From: Parazoarcus communis
GTDB lineage: Bacteria; Pseudomonadota; Gammaproteobacteria; Burkholderiales; Rhodocyclaceae
Length of the DNA stretch: 64,000 bases
Assembly: GCF_003111665.1 (NCBI RefSeq)
Contig: NZ_CP022188.1
Coordinates: 310,001 to 374,000 of the forward strand
Direction: 5' to 3'
Numbering within the stretch: the stretch's first letter is position 1; the number at the start of each line of letters is the position of its first letter. This document shows positions 23,876 to 31,644 of this stretch, one piece after another. Below the pieces are notes generated by a model. The model searched no databases, was not told the DNA's origin, and worked only from the letters and a program-made list of their open reading frames with translations. Made by a program: the position numbers and the translations under genes.

Positions 23876-24655
23876 GTGGCTATGGTGATCGAAGCAGCAT
23901 ATGCAGATGGTACTGGTGCAGCCAACGCACTGCATATGTCTCAGGCGCAGTGGGAAGAGTTGCAACGGGCGTACTGCGTCGGTGATCTGCTGATGCCTTG
24001 CTGCAACGCTCCAGCGATTCCCAAGGTTAGTGCTAATGGGTACCCCTTCTTTGCGCATCTAGGAGGTGCGTGCAGTACTTCCGAAGAAAGCCAATGGCAC
24101 CTGGCGGCCAAGATACTTGTGCGCAGCGTGCTTGAAGATCTTGGATGCCGTGCCTCGGTTGAAATGCCGGGTTCGGGTGATGCAGGTCGCTGGCAGGCTG
24201 ATGTCTGGGGTGAGCGCAATGGGGTTAGGTTGGCTGTCGAGATCCAAAGATCGTATCAGTCGCTCCGTGACTACCGTAAACGCCAAGAGCGGTACCGCGA
24301 GGCGGGCGTCAAGTCTCTTTGGTTGCTGCGGCAGGAGCGATATAGCACACTCACCAAGAGCATGGGAAAGGAGCGTCTGCGCACCGAGTTTGGGGGCAAG
24401 TTCCCTTCGGCCGGCCACTTCGGCCCGTGCCTTTCTGACCTGCCGGTCGCGATGCTTGAGCTAGATCCGGCCCCAACGGTCAAGGGTGCCGGATTCTTCA
24501 ACGCAACCCTTCCAAACATACTTGAAGCAGTGCTTAGTGAGCGCTTTCTTTGCATCAACGGTCTATGGTGTATCGATAACCTAGACTCGATGAATAACGC
24601 CGCCAGACTCTCGCGCGAGCGTTTTGCAGCCAATCGCTTGGCTGCAAAGATGTAG
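23876..24655 (+). CDS. Competence protein CoiA-like nuclease family protein
   Basis: A 259-residue protein, read from GTG at 23876 four bases after CAAGGAGG; an ATG two codons in is also possible. The N-terminal part has a CC-containing zinc-like region (MPCCNAPAIPKVSANGYPFFAHLGG). The centre carries the CoiA-like nuclease core, with a D in WQADVWGERNGVRLAVEIQRS and Glu-x-Gln in place of ExK, as in the CoiA family. Base composition is visibly lower in GC than the flanking ICE core, indicating acquired DNA. It converges on the Gabija-like pair, ending 66 bases from gajB. A role in DNA uptake or defence is not established. Confidence 0.65.
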   Translation: MAMVIEAAYADGTGAANALHMSQAQWEELQRAYCVGDLLMPCCNAPAIPKVSANGYPFFAHLGGACSTSEESQWHLAAKILVRSVLEDLGCRASVEMPGSGDAGRWQADVWGERNGVRLAVEIQRSYQSLRDYRKRQERYREAGVKSLWLLRQERYSTLTKSMGKERLRTEFGGKFPSAGHFGPCLSDLPVAMLELDPAPTVKGAGFFNATLPNILEAVLSERFLCINGLWCIDNLDSMNNAARLSRERFAANRLAAKM

Positions 24656-24721
24656 CTCGACTGTGGTGTTGCTCGACATGCGCCGACGCAGCACCGACAC
24701 TCCAGATTCCCTGGTTCACAC

Positions 24722-26539
24722 TCAAATGCCAGCGGCACGCATTCGCGCCTCCAGCTCATCAAGGAATGGCGAGCGCCCAAAGCGCATAGGGCCATAGCGG
24801 CCATCAACGAAGCCCGAATACAGCATGTGGACCTCGTCGCGAGCACGTGTGAGTCCCACATAGAAGAGCCGGCGACTTTCGCGCAACTTCTCTGGAGTTT
24901 CATTGCGCCACGGCAGATTTCCGAGGTCGAGTCCAACCATGATGACGACGTCGTACTCACAGCCCTTTGCGGAATGCAGTGTCAGCAGATTCAGGTGATC
25001 GGGCGAACCGTCCCGACCGCCCAAACTAGTGATGTCTAGCGAAGCCAGTGCACCGCCTTCGGCGAGCGCTGCCGTCATGCGATCCAGTTGCTCTTTCTGA
25101 TCAGCGAGCGCCAATTCAGCCGCCAGCAGATGATCCACTACACCGTTGCGCAACGAAGCAACAAATTCTCGCGCAGGTTGCTGGTCAGCGCGCAGCTCCC
25201 ATAGCAAGGCGGTTAGCTCTTGCTCTTCGCGCTTGGCCTGTGAATCGTCCAAGCTCGCCCGATGAAATGCGCGATAGCGGTCGAGTAGTCCACGCAATTG
25301 TGGGCGTCCAACACGCCAGCCACCCGCGCACCACGCCGCACAATCTTCTACCCAACTTGTTAGGGCAACCTTGCGGTAAGGTGCTGCGGTATCCACACGG
25401 ATGTAATCGAGACCGCCGGTTGCCACAGCTTTAGCCACGATATCGCCTGCGCGATAGTCTTTGTATAGGATCGCGATATCGCCCAGTGTTCGTCCCGGCT
25501 TGGAGGCTAAGGCCGCCGGAATGATCTGCGCGACGGCGTGCGCAGCCTGGTCCGCCGTACCACCCGGGCGCAGGACAAATTCGATGGTCGTTTGTCGCGC
25601 AGGATCGCTCGCTTGATAGCCTCGGGCTTCTCCAAGCGCCATCTCTGACGCAGTCACGATCCCTGCACCAGAACGGTAATTTAATTGAAGCTGGACAGGC
25701 TCAATGTCTCTGCGAGCCGCCAATTCCATGAGCAACGCGCCATCAGCCCCCGTAAATCCATATATCGACTGATCCGCATCCCCGACAGCGAAAAGTCGGA
25801 CACCCCCGTCGAAGGCAAGGCGTTTGACGATGCGATGCAGTGCTACACCTAAATCCTGGTACTCATCCACCGCGAGCACGGGGAATTTTGCCTGAACCAG
25901 AGGTAGTACCCAGTCGTGCTCGGCGATCAAACGTTGGCCGAAGACAACCATGTCATCGTAGTCAATCAGCCCCTCGTCGCGCAGAGCGGCCTCGTAGGTC
26001 TCGGCCCAGGCAGCGAGTTCCTCCTCGCTACGCCAAGCGACGCTATTTCGATTGAGCACGGAACGGCGATGCCGTCCGAGGTCAATAACTTTGTACGGAT
26101 GGTTCTGGCCGAAAAGCGCATCTCCAGTTTGCTTCAACAACCGATCACTGACTCGTTGAGTGGCCACCGAAAGTGGGAAAGATATGGGCAGGCCGGCCAG
26201 GCGTCCATACGGCATCAAGAGATGACGCAGACAGAACCCATGGACCGTACCAATGAAAAGATTAGGTGCCTGCTGAAGTCCCAAGCTTTCAATTCGGCGA
26301 GCGAGTTCGCGAGCGCACTCCTGACTATAAGTGATGCACGCAACGCCACGAGGGGCCTCGACGTCTTCGGCTAGGATGCGGGCGAGCTTTAGGACGAGTG
26401 TCTTGGTCTTACCGCTCCCGGGACCGGCGAGTACCACACAATGTCCTTGAGAGTTGTAGGCTGCCAACTGACCCGGATTCCCAGCCAGTTCGGCAGCCTG
26501 AGCCAAGTAGGCTGTGCTGACACTACGCGATGGCGTCAC
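24722..26539 (-). CDS. gajB: UvrD-like helicase, GajB-type partner
   Basis: A 605-residue superfamily I helicase. Motif I is VVLAGPGSGKTKTLVLK, II AVDEYQDLG, III VGDADQSIYGFTGAD, IV QLNYRSGAGIV, V LTLHSAKGCEYDVVIMVGL and VI RRLFYVGLTRARDEVHML. The GTG start lies inside the 3' end of the OLD-type gene (17-base overlap), so the two are translationally coupled. An OLD nuclease followed by a UvrD helicase is the Gabija anti-phage arrangement (GajA plus GajB); GajB there senses DNA ends and triggers the nuclease. It is longer than described GajB proteins (about 500 residues). Confidence 0.7.
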   Translation of the reverse strand: MTPSRSVSTAYLAQAAELAGNPGQLAAYNSQGHCVVLAGPGSGKTKTLVLKLARILAEDVEAPRGVACITYSQECARELARRIESLGLQQAPNLFIGTVHGFCLRHLLMPYGRLAGLPISFPLSVATQRVSDRLLKQTGDALFGQNHPYKVIDLGRHRRSVLNRNSVAWRSEEELAAWAETYEAALRDEGLIDYDDMVVFGQRLIAEHDWVLPLVQAKFPVLAVDEYQDLGVALHRIVKRLAFDGGVRLFAVGDADQSIYGFTGADGALLMELAARRDIEPVQLQLNYRSGAGIVTASEMALGEARGYQASDPARQTTIEFVLRPGGTADQAAHAVAQIIPAALASKPGRTLGDIAILYKDYRAGDIVAKAVATGGLDYIRVDTAAPYRKVALTSWVEDCAAWCAGGWRVGRPQLRGLLDRYRAFHRASLDDSQAKREEQELTALLWELRADQQPAREFVASLRNGVVDHLLAAELALADQKEQLDRMTAALAEGGALASLDITSLGGRDGSPDHLNLLTLHSAKGCEYDVVIMVGLDLGNLPWRNETPEKLRESRRLFYVGLTRARDEVHMLYSGFVDGRYGPMRFGRSPFLDELEARMRAAGI

Positions 26540-28310
26540 GGATATGCTCCAGAGCGGAACGAATGTAAGCCGGACAAACGTCCTGTGACACCGACGGTGC
26601 AAGTGCCTGCGCAAACCTCCCCTTTCCGATCCTCTCGATCAATCTGAGCAGCCAGTCTTCATCAACCTGATCAGGATCGTCCACCCACTGCTGCAAGGCA
26701 TTCAGAGTTTCTCTCCTTAATCGCGGCAGTTCCTCCCGAATTACCTCCTGCATGTCCTGCGCCAGTCCACCTGCAAATAGTTCGGGCTCCAACGTGTTCT
26801 CGTTGACGAAGTATCCGTACTGCTCGGCAAGCTCGATCACTTCATCCGCATCCAAGTTTTCGTGATCGACACCGCCCTCAATCACGTCAAGGACATTGAT
26901 AAGCCGCCTGCGAACCAATGGATGATTACCATTGGTTGGATCCCGGTCCGTCAGGATCACATGGGGAATGTTGAGTCCTTCAGGGCCCAGTAGCTTCACA
27001 TACGGGGTGAAGTTAGTCCCCCCCACCGAGCACACAGTGATTCCAAGCATATCGAGGGGAATATCGAGTACCTCGGCAAACGCGGGAACGATGAAGCGCT
27101 CGGCGTCGCCTTCGACCAGAATCACCCCCCGAGAAAAGAAAATCTCGCCGCGAGTGACGTCAATGTAACGTTGAAGATCCTCTTCATCCCGCTGCGTGAA
27201 AGGTGCGTTTGCTGTCGAGACCGCGACAGTCTTGCCTTCCGCTGTGTCATGGCGCAGCAGAACAATAGATCTGATCGGCGCAACGCTTGCGATATGTGGC
27301 GAGTGGGTTGTGAGGATTGTCGTAAGCGGTGGCTGTTCCTCACCATCTTCCGCCCCCGTGCCAAGGAAGTAACGATAGATTAGACGCTGCACGTGCGGGT
27401 GCAGGTGCGCTTCGGGCTCCTCGACTACGAAGAAGGTGTGGTCGCGCTCTCCATCGGAAACGAGGCGGTCCAGTTCGAGACTCTTCAGCGCCAGGAAGAT
27501 CAGGTTCGCGGTTCCCAAACTGGCATCGCCGACTCCGCGTACGCCGTTGTCGATCAGCAGCCGCAGGCTGCGCAGCAACGCGTCGACTCTAGTTGGTGCA
27601 AGTCCGAGCGATACCGGAACGGCATGTTGCCCCCCAGCGATGGCGATCAGCCGTTCGCTGATCCGTTCTGCTGTCGCTACCACTTCCTCGTGTCCAGCCA
27701 GCTCTCGCTGTGCTTGGTCGACCTGATCCTGAATCTCCTCACGGGCGTCATCATCCAACGACGCGGCAAGATCCTCAATGAGCGGCCTCAATGGCGAATT
27801 GCGCCAGCTCGCAAGGTCCTTCTCAGCGTCACGCAGGGCTACCTGAACATCTATTGGCAACATCCGGCGGAGTGCGCCGCCGATACGCATGTCGGGATCG
27901 TCGCCACCGAAGATCACATACTCATAGTCCTTCAACGATTCCGGAGCGCGCCCCAGGCCCGCCTTAGGCTGGAAGCGGTAGGTGAGTCGGGCCACCATGG
28001 GTGGGCCAGGATCAATCACGCAATCGTTGAGGTGAGCCATCAGTCGGGGATCGTTTGTGAAGTCCGTTAGATCCACAGAGACCTCAATGGTCGCACCAAC
28101 CTTGTCTTCGCCAAGTCCGTCCCAGAAATGTTCAAGCCCCAGTTGTCGATCGCGCTCAGACAAGCCCGGATCAAGGATCAACTGCAGGCCGCGAATGAAA
28201 TTGCTCTTGCCAACCTTGTTCTCTCCCACGATGACGATACTTTCCCCCGTCTCGACATCAACATCCGAGAAATTGGCGAAATTGATCAACCTGACCCGAG
28301 AAACCCTCAT
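26523..28310 (-). CDS. gajA: OLD-family ATP-dependent endonuclease, GajA-type
   Basis: A 595-residue protein. An ABC-type ATPase domain has Walker A GENKVGKS (29-36), a signature-like DASLGTANLIFLAL and Walker B FFVVEEPEAHLHP (293-305), then THSPHI. A TOPRIM nuclease domain follows, with VILVEGDAERF (Glu400) and ILTDRD (455-457). This is the order of GajA and OLD nucleases, which nick specific DNA when ATP falls. A GGGGG stretch precedes the ATG. The overlap with the UvrD gene and the cargo position support a Gabija-like defence operon; OLD-UvrD pairs outside Gabija also exist. Confidence 0.75.
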   Translation of the reverse strand: MRVSRVRLINFANFSDVDVETGESIVIVGENKVGKSNFIRGLQLILDPGLSERDRQLGLEHFWDGLGEDKVGATIEVSVDLTDFTNDPRLMAHLNDCVIDPGPPMVARLTYRFQPKAGLGRAPESLKDYEYVIFGGDDPDMRIGGALRRMLPIDVQVALRDAEKDLASWRNSPLRPLIEDLAASLDDDAREEIQDQVDQAQRELAGHEEVVATAERISERLIAIAGGQHAVPVSLGLAPTRVDALLRSLRLLIDNGVRGVGDASLGTANLIFLALKSLELDRLVSDGERDHTFFVVEEPEAHLHPHVQRLIYRYFLGTGAEDGEEQPPLTTILTTHSPHIASVAPIRSIVLLRHDTAEGKTVAVSTANAPFTQRDEEDLQRYIDVTRGEIFFSRGVILVEGDAERFIVPAFAEVLDIPLDMLGITVCSVGGTNFTPYVKLLGPEGLNIPHVILTDRDPTNGNHPLVRRRLINVLDVIEGGVDHENLDADEVIELAEQYGYFVNENTLEPELFAGGLAQDMQEVIREELPRLRRETLNALQQWVDDPDQVDEDWLLRLIERIGKGRFAQALAPSVSQDVCPAYIRSALEHIRDAIA

Positions 28311-28398
28311 TTACGCCCCCGTCCACTGGTGTTTTAACAAATAGTAGCAGTCAAGCGGCCGGCCTCCATCCGCCGACCGCGACCGAGCTTTTCCGTTA

Positions 28399-28423
28399 CG
28401 GCCCCCTCAAGGCCGCTTTTGTT
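28399..28423 (+). terminator. Terminator-like hairpin at the right edge of the Gabija patch
   Basis: CGGCC/GGCCG stem with a 7-base loop, followed by CTTTTGTT. It sits about 90 bases before the pilL gene, possibly a relic of the native ICE junction. Confidence 0.5.
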
Positions 28424-28511
28424 CGACTAGACCGCTGCCGGTAAATCGGACGCAGCGTGGTTCGCATTGTTTGCTGCTGCCCCGGGTCTTAGCGGCGATG
28501 GTGAGGGCTCG

Positions 28512-29132
28512 ATGTTTCAGGACGCCGAGCTTATGTGCCCCTCTCCACCTTGGTTTCACCATCCCGAACGCCGCCTGCTGGCTGGAGTCCTCGGCCTGCT
28601 CTGGTCGGTGCTGGCTGGCGGCTGCGCTACGACGACTGCGCCGCCCGCACCTGATGCCATCGAGGAAGTCTCGGCCGCGCCCGAACCCGAGGCGCCCGAG
28701 TACATCCCCGTCGTGCGCTACGGTCGCTACACGCTGGTCGAGCTGGCACCCAGAGCGGCGCAGCGCGACCTGCTGTTGCAGACCATCGACGTGTCCATGC
28801 CCGAAGATGCCCGTGCCACCGTCGGCGATGGGCTGCGGCATGTGCTCAAGCGTAGCGGTTACAGCCTGTGCCAGACGGCACACGCGGTAATCGAGCTGTA
28901 CGCGCTGCCGCTGCCGGCGGCGCACCTGCACCTCGGCCCCATGACCTTGCGCGATGCGCTGCTCACGCTGGCTGGCCCGGCCTGGGAACTGCACGCGGAT
29001 GACCGCGCACGGCAAATCTGCTTCGAACGGCCCGCCGACAGCGCGGTCATCGAACCCGCATCCGAGCCACCCGCCGCCGAGGCGGTGCAGACGTTCCCGC
29101 TGGAGCCTTCGGTTTCGGGAGGCCAGCCATGA
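28512..29132 (+). CDS. PilL N-terminal domain ICE lipoprotein (TIGR03748)
   Basis: A 206-residue protein starting MFQDAELMCPSPP. A basic stretch and hydrophobic core lead to a lipobox (SVLAGGC at about residues 32-38), so it is probably an outer-membrane or periplasmic lipoprotein. The body (YIPVVRYGRYTLVELAPRAAQRDLLLQTIDVSMP, VGDGLRHVLKRSGYSLC, LPLPAAHLHLGPMTLRDALLTLAGPAWEL) is the PilL-like domain that opens this ICE transfer region. It overlaps the next gene by ATGA. Confidence 0.83.
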   Translation: MFQDAELMCPSPPWFHHPERRLLAGVLGLLWSVLAGGCATTTAPPAPDAIEEVSAAPEPEAPEYIPVVRYGRYTLVELAPRAAQRDLLLQTIDVSMPEDARATVGDGLRHVLKRSGYSLCQTAHAVIELYALPLPAAHLHLGPMTLRDALLTLAGPAWELHADDRARQICFERPADSAVIEPASEPPAAEAVQTFPLEPSVSGGQP

Positions 29133-29773
29133 GCTCCCCACAGTCTGCCCGGCGCCCGGGCGCCGTCGTGGTGGTGCAGAGCCTTCTGTGGCTCTGGTTG
29201 GTCTTCCTCAGCGTCTTGGTGGCCCTGGGCTACCAGGCCCTCAGCGACCAGGCCGACCAGGAGCGGCTGGATTCCCGCCTGCAACGCCTGGAAGTGCAGG
29301 CAACTGGCTTGGCCGAGACGATCGAGGCCATCCAGCAGCGCCCGGCCGTCGCGACGGACGCTGACCTCAAAGACACCCGCCAGATCCTGGAAGCACGCGC
29401 GGCCCAGGTCGAGAAATCTCTCAGTGGCTACGCAGCGGCCGACGACCTCCAGGCGCTTCGCGCGGAGGTCGAGCAGATCAAGGCGCGCCAAGCCGCCGCA
29501 CGTGCCACCGCACCCGCCCAGCGGCGCGCATCGCGCACGTCCGCCGCCTCCAAGACCGAGCTGTCGCCGCTGTCATTCCGCGTCGTCGGCGCCGAACTGC
29601 GCGCCGGCCAGCGCAGCGTGTCCGTCGCGCCGAGCACCGGGGACTTCACGCCCGCCCAACTTCAGGTGCTGCTGCCCGGGGATGCGGTCGGCCCGTGGCG
29701 CCTGCAGGCGATCGAGGGCAACACCGCAGTGTTCCAGGCCGGCAACCACACCCGCCGCGTGGCGATTCCCTGA
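29129..29773 (+). CDS. ICE membrane-anchored coiled-coil protein, 214 aa
   Basis: One N-terminal membrane segment (VVQSLLWLWLVFLSVLVALGY) is followed by a long coiled coil (about 45-125). A Ser/Ala/Arg linker and a compact C-terminal beta domain (LSPLSFRVVGAELRAGQRSVSVAP ... QLQVLLPGDAVGPWRLQAIEGNTAVFQ) come next. The layout is that of an inner-membrane protein reaching into the periplasm, and it occupies the slot after pilL in these ICEs. Probably a T4SS structural or assembly factor (inference). Confidence 0.72.
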   Translation: MSSPQSARRPGAVVVVQSLLWLWLVFLSVLVALGYQALSDQADQERLDSRLQRLEVQATGLAETIEAIQQRPAVATDADLKDTRQILEARAAQVEKSLSGYAAADDLQALRAEVEQIKARQAAARATAPAQRRASRTSAASKTELSPLSFRVVGAELRAGQRSVSVAPSTGDFTPAQLQVLLPGDAVGPWRLQAIEGNTAVFQAGNHTRRVAIP

Positions 29774-29785
29774 CCGGAGCACCCC

Positions 29786-30523
29786 ATGAAGCCGTCGATC
29801 CTCCTTTTCGCGGTCCTGGTGGCGTCGTCGCAATGGCCCGCCTGGGCGCAGCAGCCCGCAACGACCCCGGCGCGCAACGCACAGAGCCAGGAGCGCCCGC
29901 TGGCCGCCCGCGTGCTGGACGACCGGGTGGCAACCGAATGGGGCTTGCAGCCACAAGAATGGGCACGCTACCGCGAGCTGATGGATGGGCCGCTGGGTAT
30001 CTACTCGCCCAACCTGGACCCGCTGTCCGCCCTGGGCATCGAAGCTCGCACGGACGAAGAACGGCGCCGCTATGCGGAACTGCAGGTGCAGGTGGAAGCG
30101 CGCCGCGTCGAGAAGCTGCTCGCCTACCAGCGCGCCTACGACGAGGCCTGGCAGCGCCTGAATCCGGGGATGCAGCGCGTGAACCTGCCCGACGACAAGC
30201 CGGGCGCCGGCACATCCAGCAGTCCCTTGCGCGGCAGCGGCCGCATGGCGGTGTTCGTCAAGGACGGCTGCGCAGCCTGCGGACAGCTCGTGCAGCGCCT
30301 GCAATCCTCGGGCGCGGAGTTCGACCTGTACATGGTGGGCAGCCGCCAGGATGACGCGCGCATCCGCGACTGGGCCAAGCGCGCGCAGATCGACCCGGCG
30401 CGCGTGCGCGCCGGCAGCATCACGCTCAACCACGACGGCGGCCGCTGGCTGTCGCTGGGCCTGCCCGGCGATCTGCCCGCCGCCGTGCGCGAAGTGAACG
30501 GCCAATGGCAGCGCCAGCCGTAG
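29786..30523 (+). CDS. TIGR03759 family ICE protein
   Basis: A 245-residue secreted protein. Its signal peptide (MKPSILLFAVLVASSQWPAWAQQ) is cleaved near residue 22. The conserved TIGR03759 body contains LDDRVATEWGLQPQEWARYRELMDGPLGIYSPNLDPLSALGIEA and a C-terminal part with a CxxC pair (FVKDGCAACGQLVQRLQ), suggesting thioredoxin-like redox chemistry or metal binding in the periplasm. It lies in the first transfer block immediately before the lytic transglycosylase. Confidence 0.83.
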   Translation: MKPSILLFAVLVASSQWPAWAQQPATTPARNAQSQERPLAARVLDDRVATEWGLQPQEWARYRELMDGPLGIYSPNLDPLSALGIEARTDEERRRYAELQVQVEARRVEKLLAYQRAYDEAWQRLNPGMQRVNLPDDKPGAGTSSSPLRGSGRMAVFVKDGCAACGQLVQRLQSSGAEFDLYMVGSRQDDARIRDWAKRAQIDPARVRAGSITLNHDGGRWLSLGLPGDLPAAVREVNGQWQRQP

Positions 30524-30525
30524 CC

Positions 30526-31095
30526 ATGCCCCTGCGCGCACTGGTGCTCACTGCCGGCCTGTATGCCGTTGCCGCCCTGGCCCAGGAGGTTCCGCCACCG
30601 GCTTACCAGCTTGCCGCCCAGCGCGCAGGCATCCCCTCGACCGTGCTCTACGCCGTGGCCTTGCAGGAGAGCGGCATCCGGCGCAACGGGCGCCTGGTGC
30701 CGTGGCCGTGGTCCCTCAACGTCGCCGGCCAGTCGCGCCGCTTCGCCACGCGCGCCGACGCCTGCGCTGGCCTGCAGCAGGCGATGCGCGCCACGCCGCA
30801 CACGCGCATTGATGCGGGCCTGGGCCAGATCAACCTCGGTTACCACAAGCACCGCTTTACCGGCGCGTGCGACCTGCTGGATCCGTATCGCAACCTGGCC
30901 GTTGCCGCCGAGATCCTGAAGGAGCAGCACACCCCCGGCGAGGACTGGCTGCTGGCGATCGGCCGCTACCACCGCCCCGCAGGCGGCGAGCCCGCCGCCC
31001 GCTATCGGCGCAGCGTGTCGCGCCACCTTGCCCGCGTGCAGGGCACGCGACCAGCCGCCGCGGTCCTCGCGGCGCGCCAGGAGACCTCCCCATGA
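30526..31095 (+). CDS. Lytic transglycosylase of the conjugation system
   Basis: A 189-residue SLT-type enzyme read from the ATG two bases after the previous stop. A signal peptide (MPLRALVLTAGLYAVAALA) exports it. The catalytic glutamate is in LYAVALQESGIR, followed by typical goose-lysozyme-like motifs (GLGQINLGYHKHRF, AVAAEILKEQ, AIGRYHRPAGG). It cuts peptidoglycan so the transfer channel can be built. It overlaps the next gene by ATGA. Confidence 0.87.
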   Translation: MPLRALVLTAGLYAVAALAQEVPPPAYQLAAQRAGIPSTVLYAVALQESGIRRNGRLVPWPWSLNVAGQSRRFATRADACAGLQQAMRATPHTRIDAGLGQINLGYHKHRFTGACDLLDPYRNLAVAAEILKEQHTPGEDWLLAIGRYHRPAGGEPAARYRRSVSRHLARVQGTRPAAAVLAARQETSP

Positions 31096-31640
31096 CGAAA
31101 CCCCATCCCGCCCATCTCGCGTTCACGGGCCTACTCATGCTGCTGTCAGGCCTGCCGCTGGCCTCGCGTGCCGGCGAGCCACTGATCGTTGTCGAGGACC
31201 GTGGCGGCACGTCGGCATTGCCGTACTACGAAGCCCTGAATCTCCAGCCGCGCGCCAACGCACCGGCGCGGCCGTCCATCCCGACGCCCCAGCTTCCTGC
31301 CACACCGGCGGACGAAGCCGCGATGCTGCCGGTGCGCAGCGCCAAGCTCACGCCTGGCACCGTCGCGCGGCGTGTGATTGAAGCGCCCGGCCTGCGGCCG
31401 TTCGTGGTCATCGGCGACGACGAGGCTTCCCGGGCCTGGTTGCAGCGCCGCGCCGCCGCTTTGCGCGAACGTGGCGCGGTCGGCCTGGTGGTCAACGTCG
31501 AGACCGCGCAGGGCCTGGCGCGGCTGCGCGCGCTGGCGCCAGGCTTGCCGCTCGCCCCCGTTGCCAGCGACGACCTGGCCGATCGCCTGGGCCTGCGGCA
31601 CTACCCGGCGCTGATCACGGCCACTGGCATCGAGCAATGA
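31092..31640 (+). CDS. TIGR03765 (PFL_4695) family ICE protein
   Basis: A 182-residue exported protein. The signal peptide ends near LASRAGEP. The mature protein starts with LIVVEDRGGTSALPYYEALN and has a C-terminal restriction-like alpha/beta domain (PFVVIGDDEASRAWLQRRAAALRERGAVGLVVNVET, ASDDLADRLGLRHYPALITATGIEQ). This is the TIGR03765 family, next to the coupling protein in all such ICEs. Periplasmic location is clear; activity is unknown. Confidence 0.83.
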   Translation: MTKPHPAHLAFTGLLMLLSGLPLASRAGEPLIVVEDRGGTSALPYYEALNLQPRANAPARPSIPTPQLPATPADEAAMLPVRSAKLTPGTVARRVIEAPGLRPFVVIGDDEASRAWLQRRAAALRERGAVGLVVNVETAQGLARLRALAPGLPLAPVASDDLADRLGLRHYPALITATGIEQ

Positions 31641-31644
31641 AGCC

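Noticed and set aside
28187..28330. A strong promoter for gajA
   Set aside because: A TTGACT box is present upstream of the gene, but no acceptable -10 lies at 16-18 bases; I could not support a promoter.
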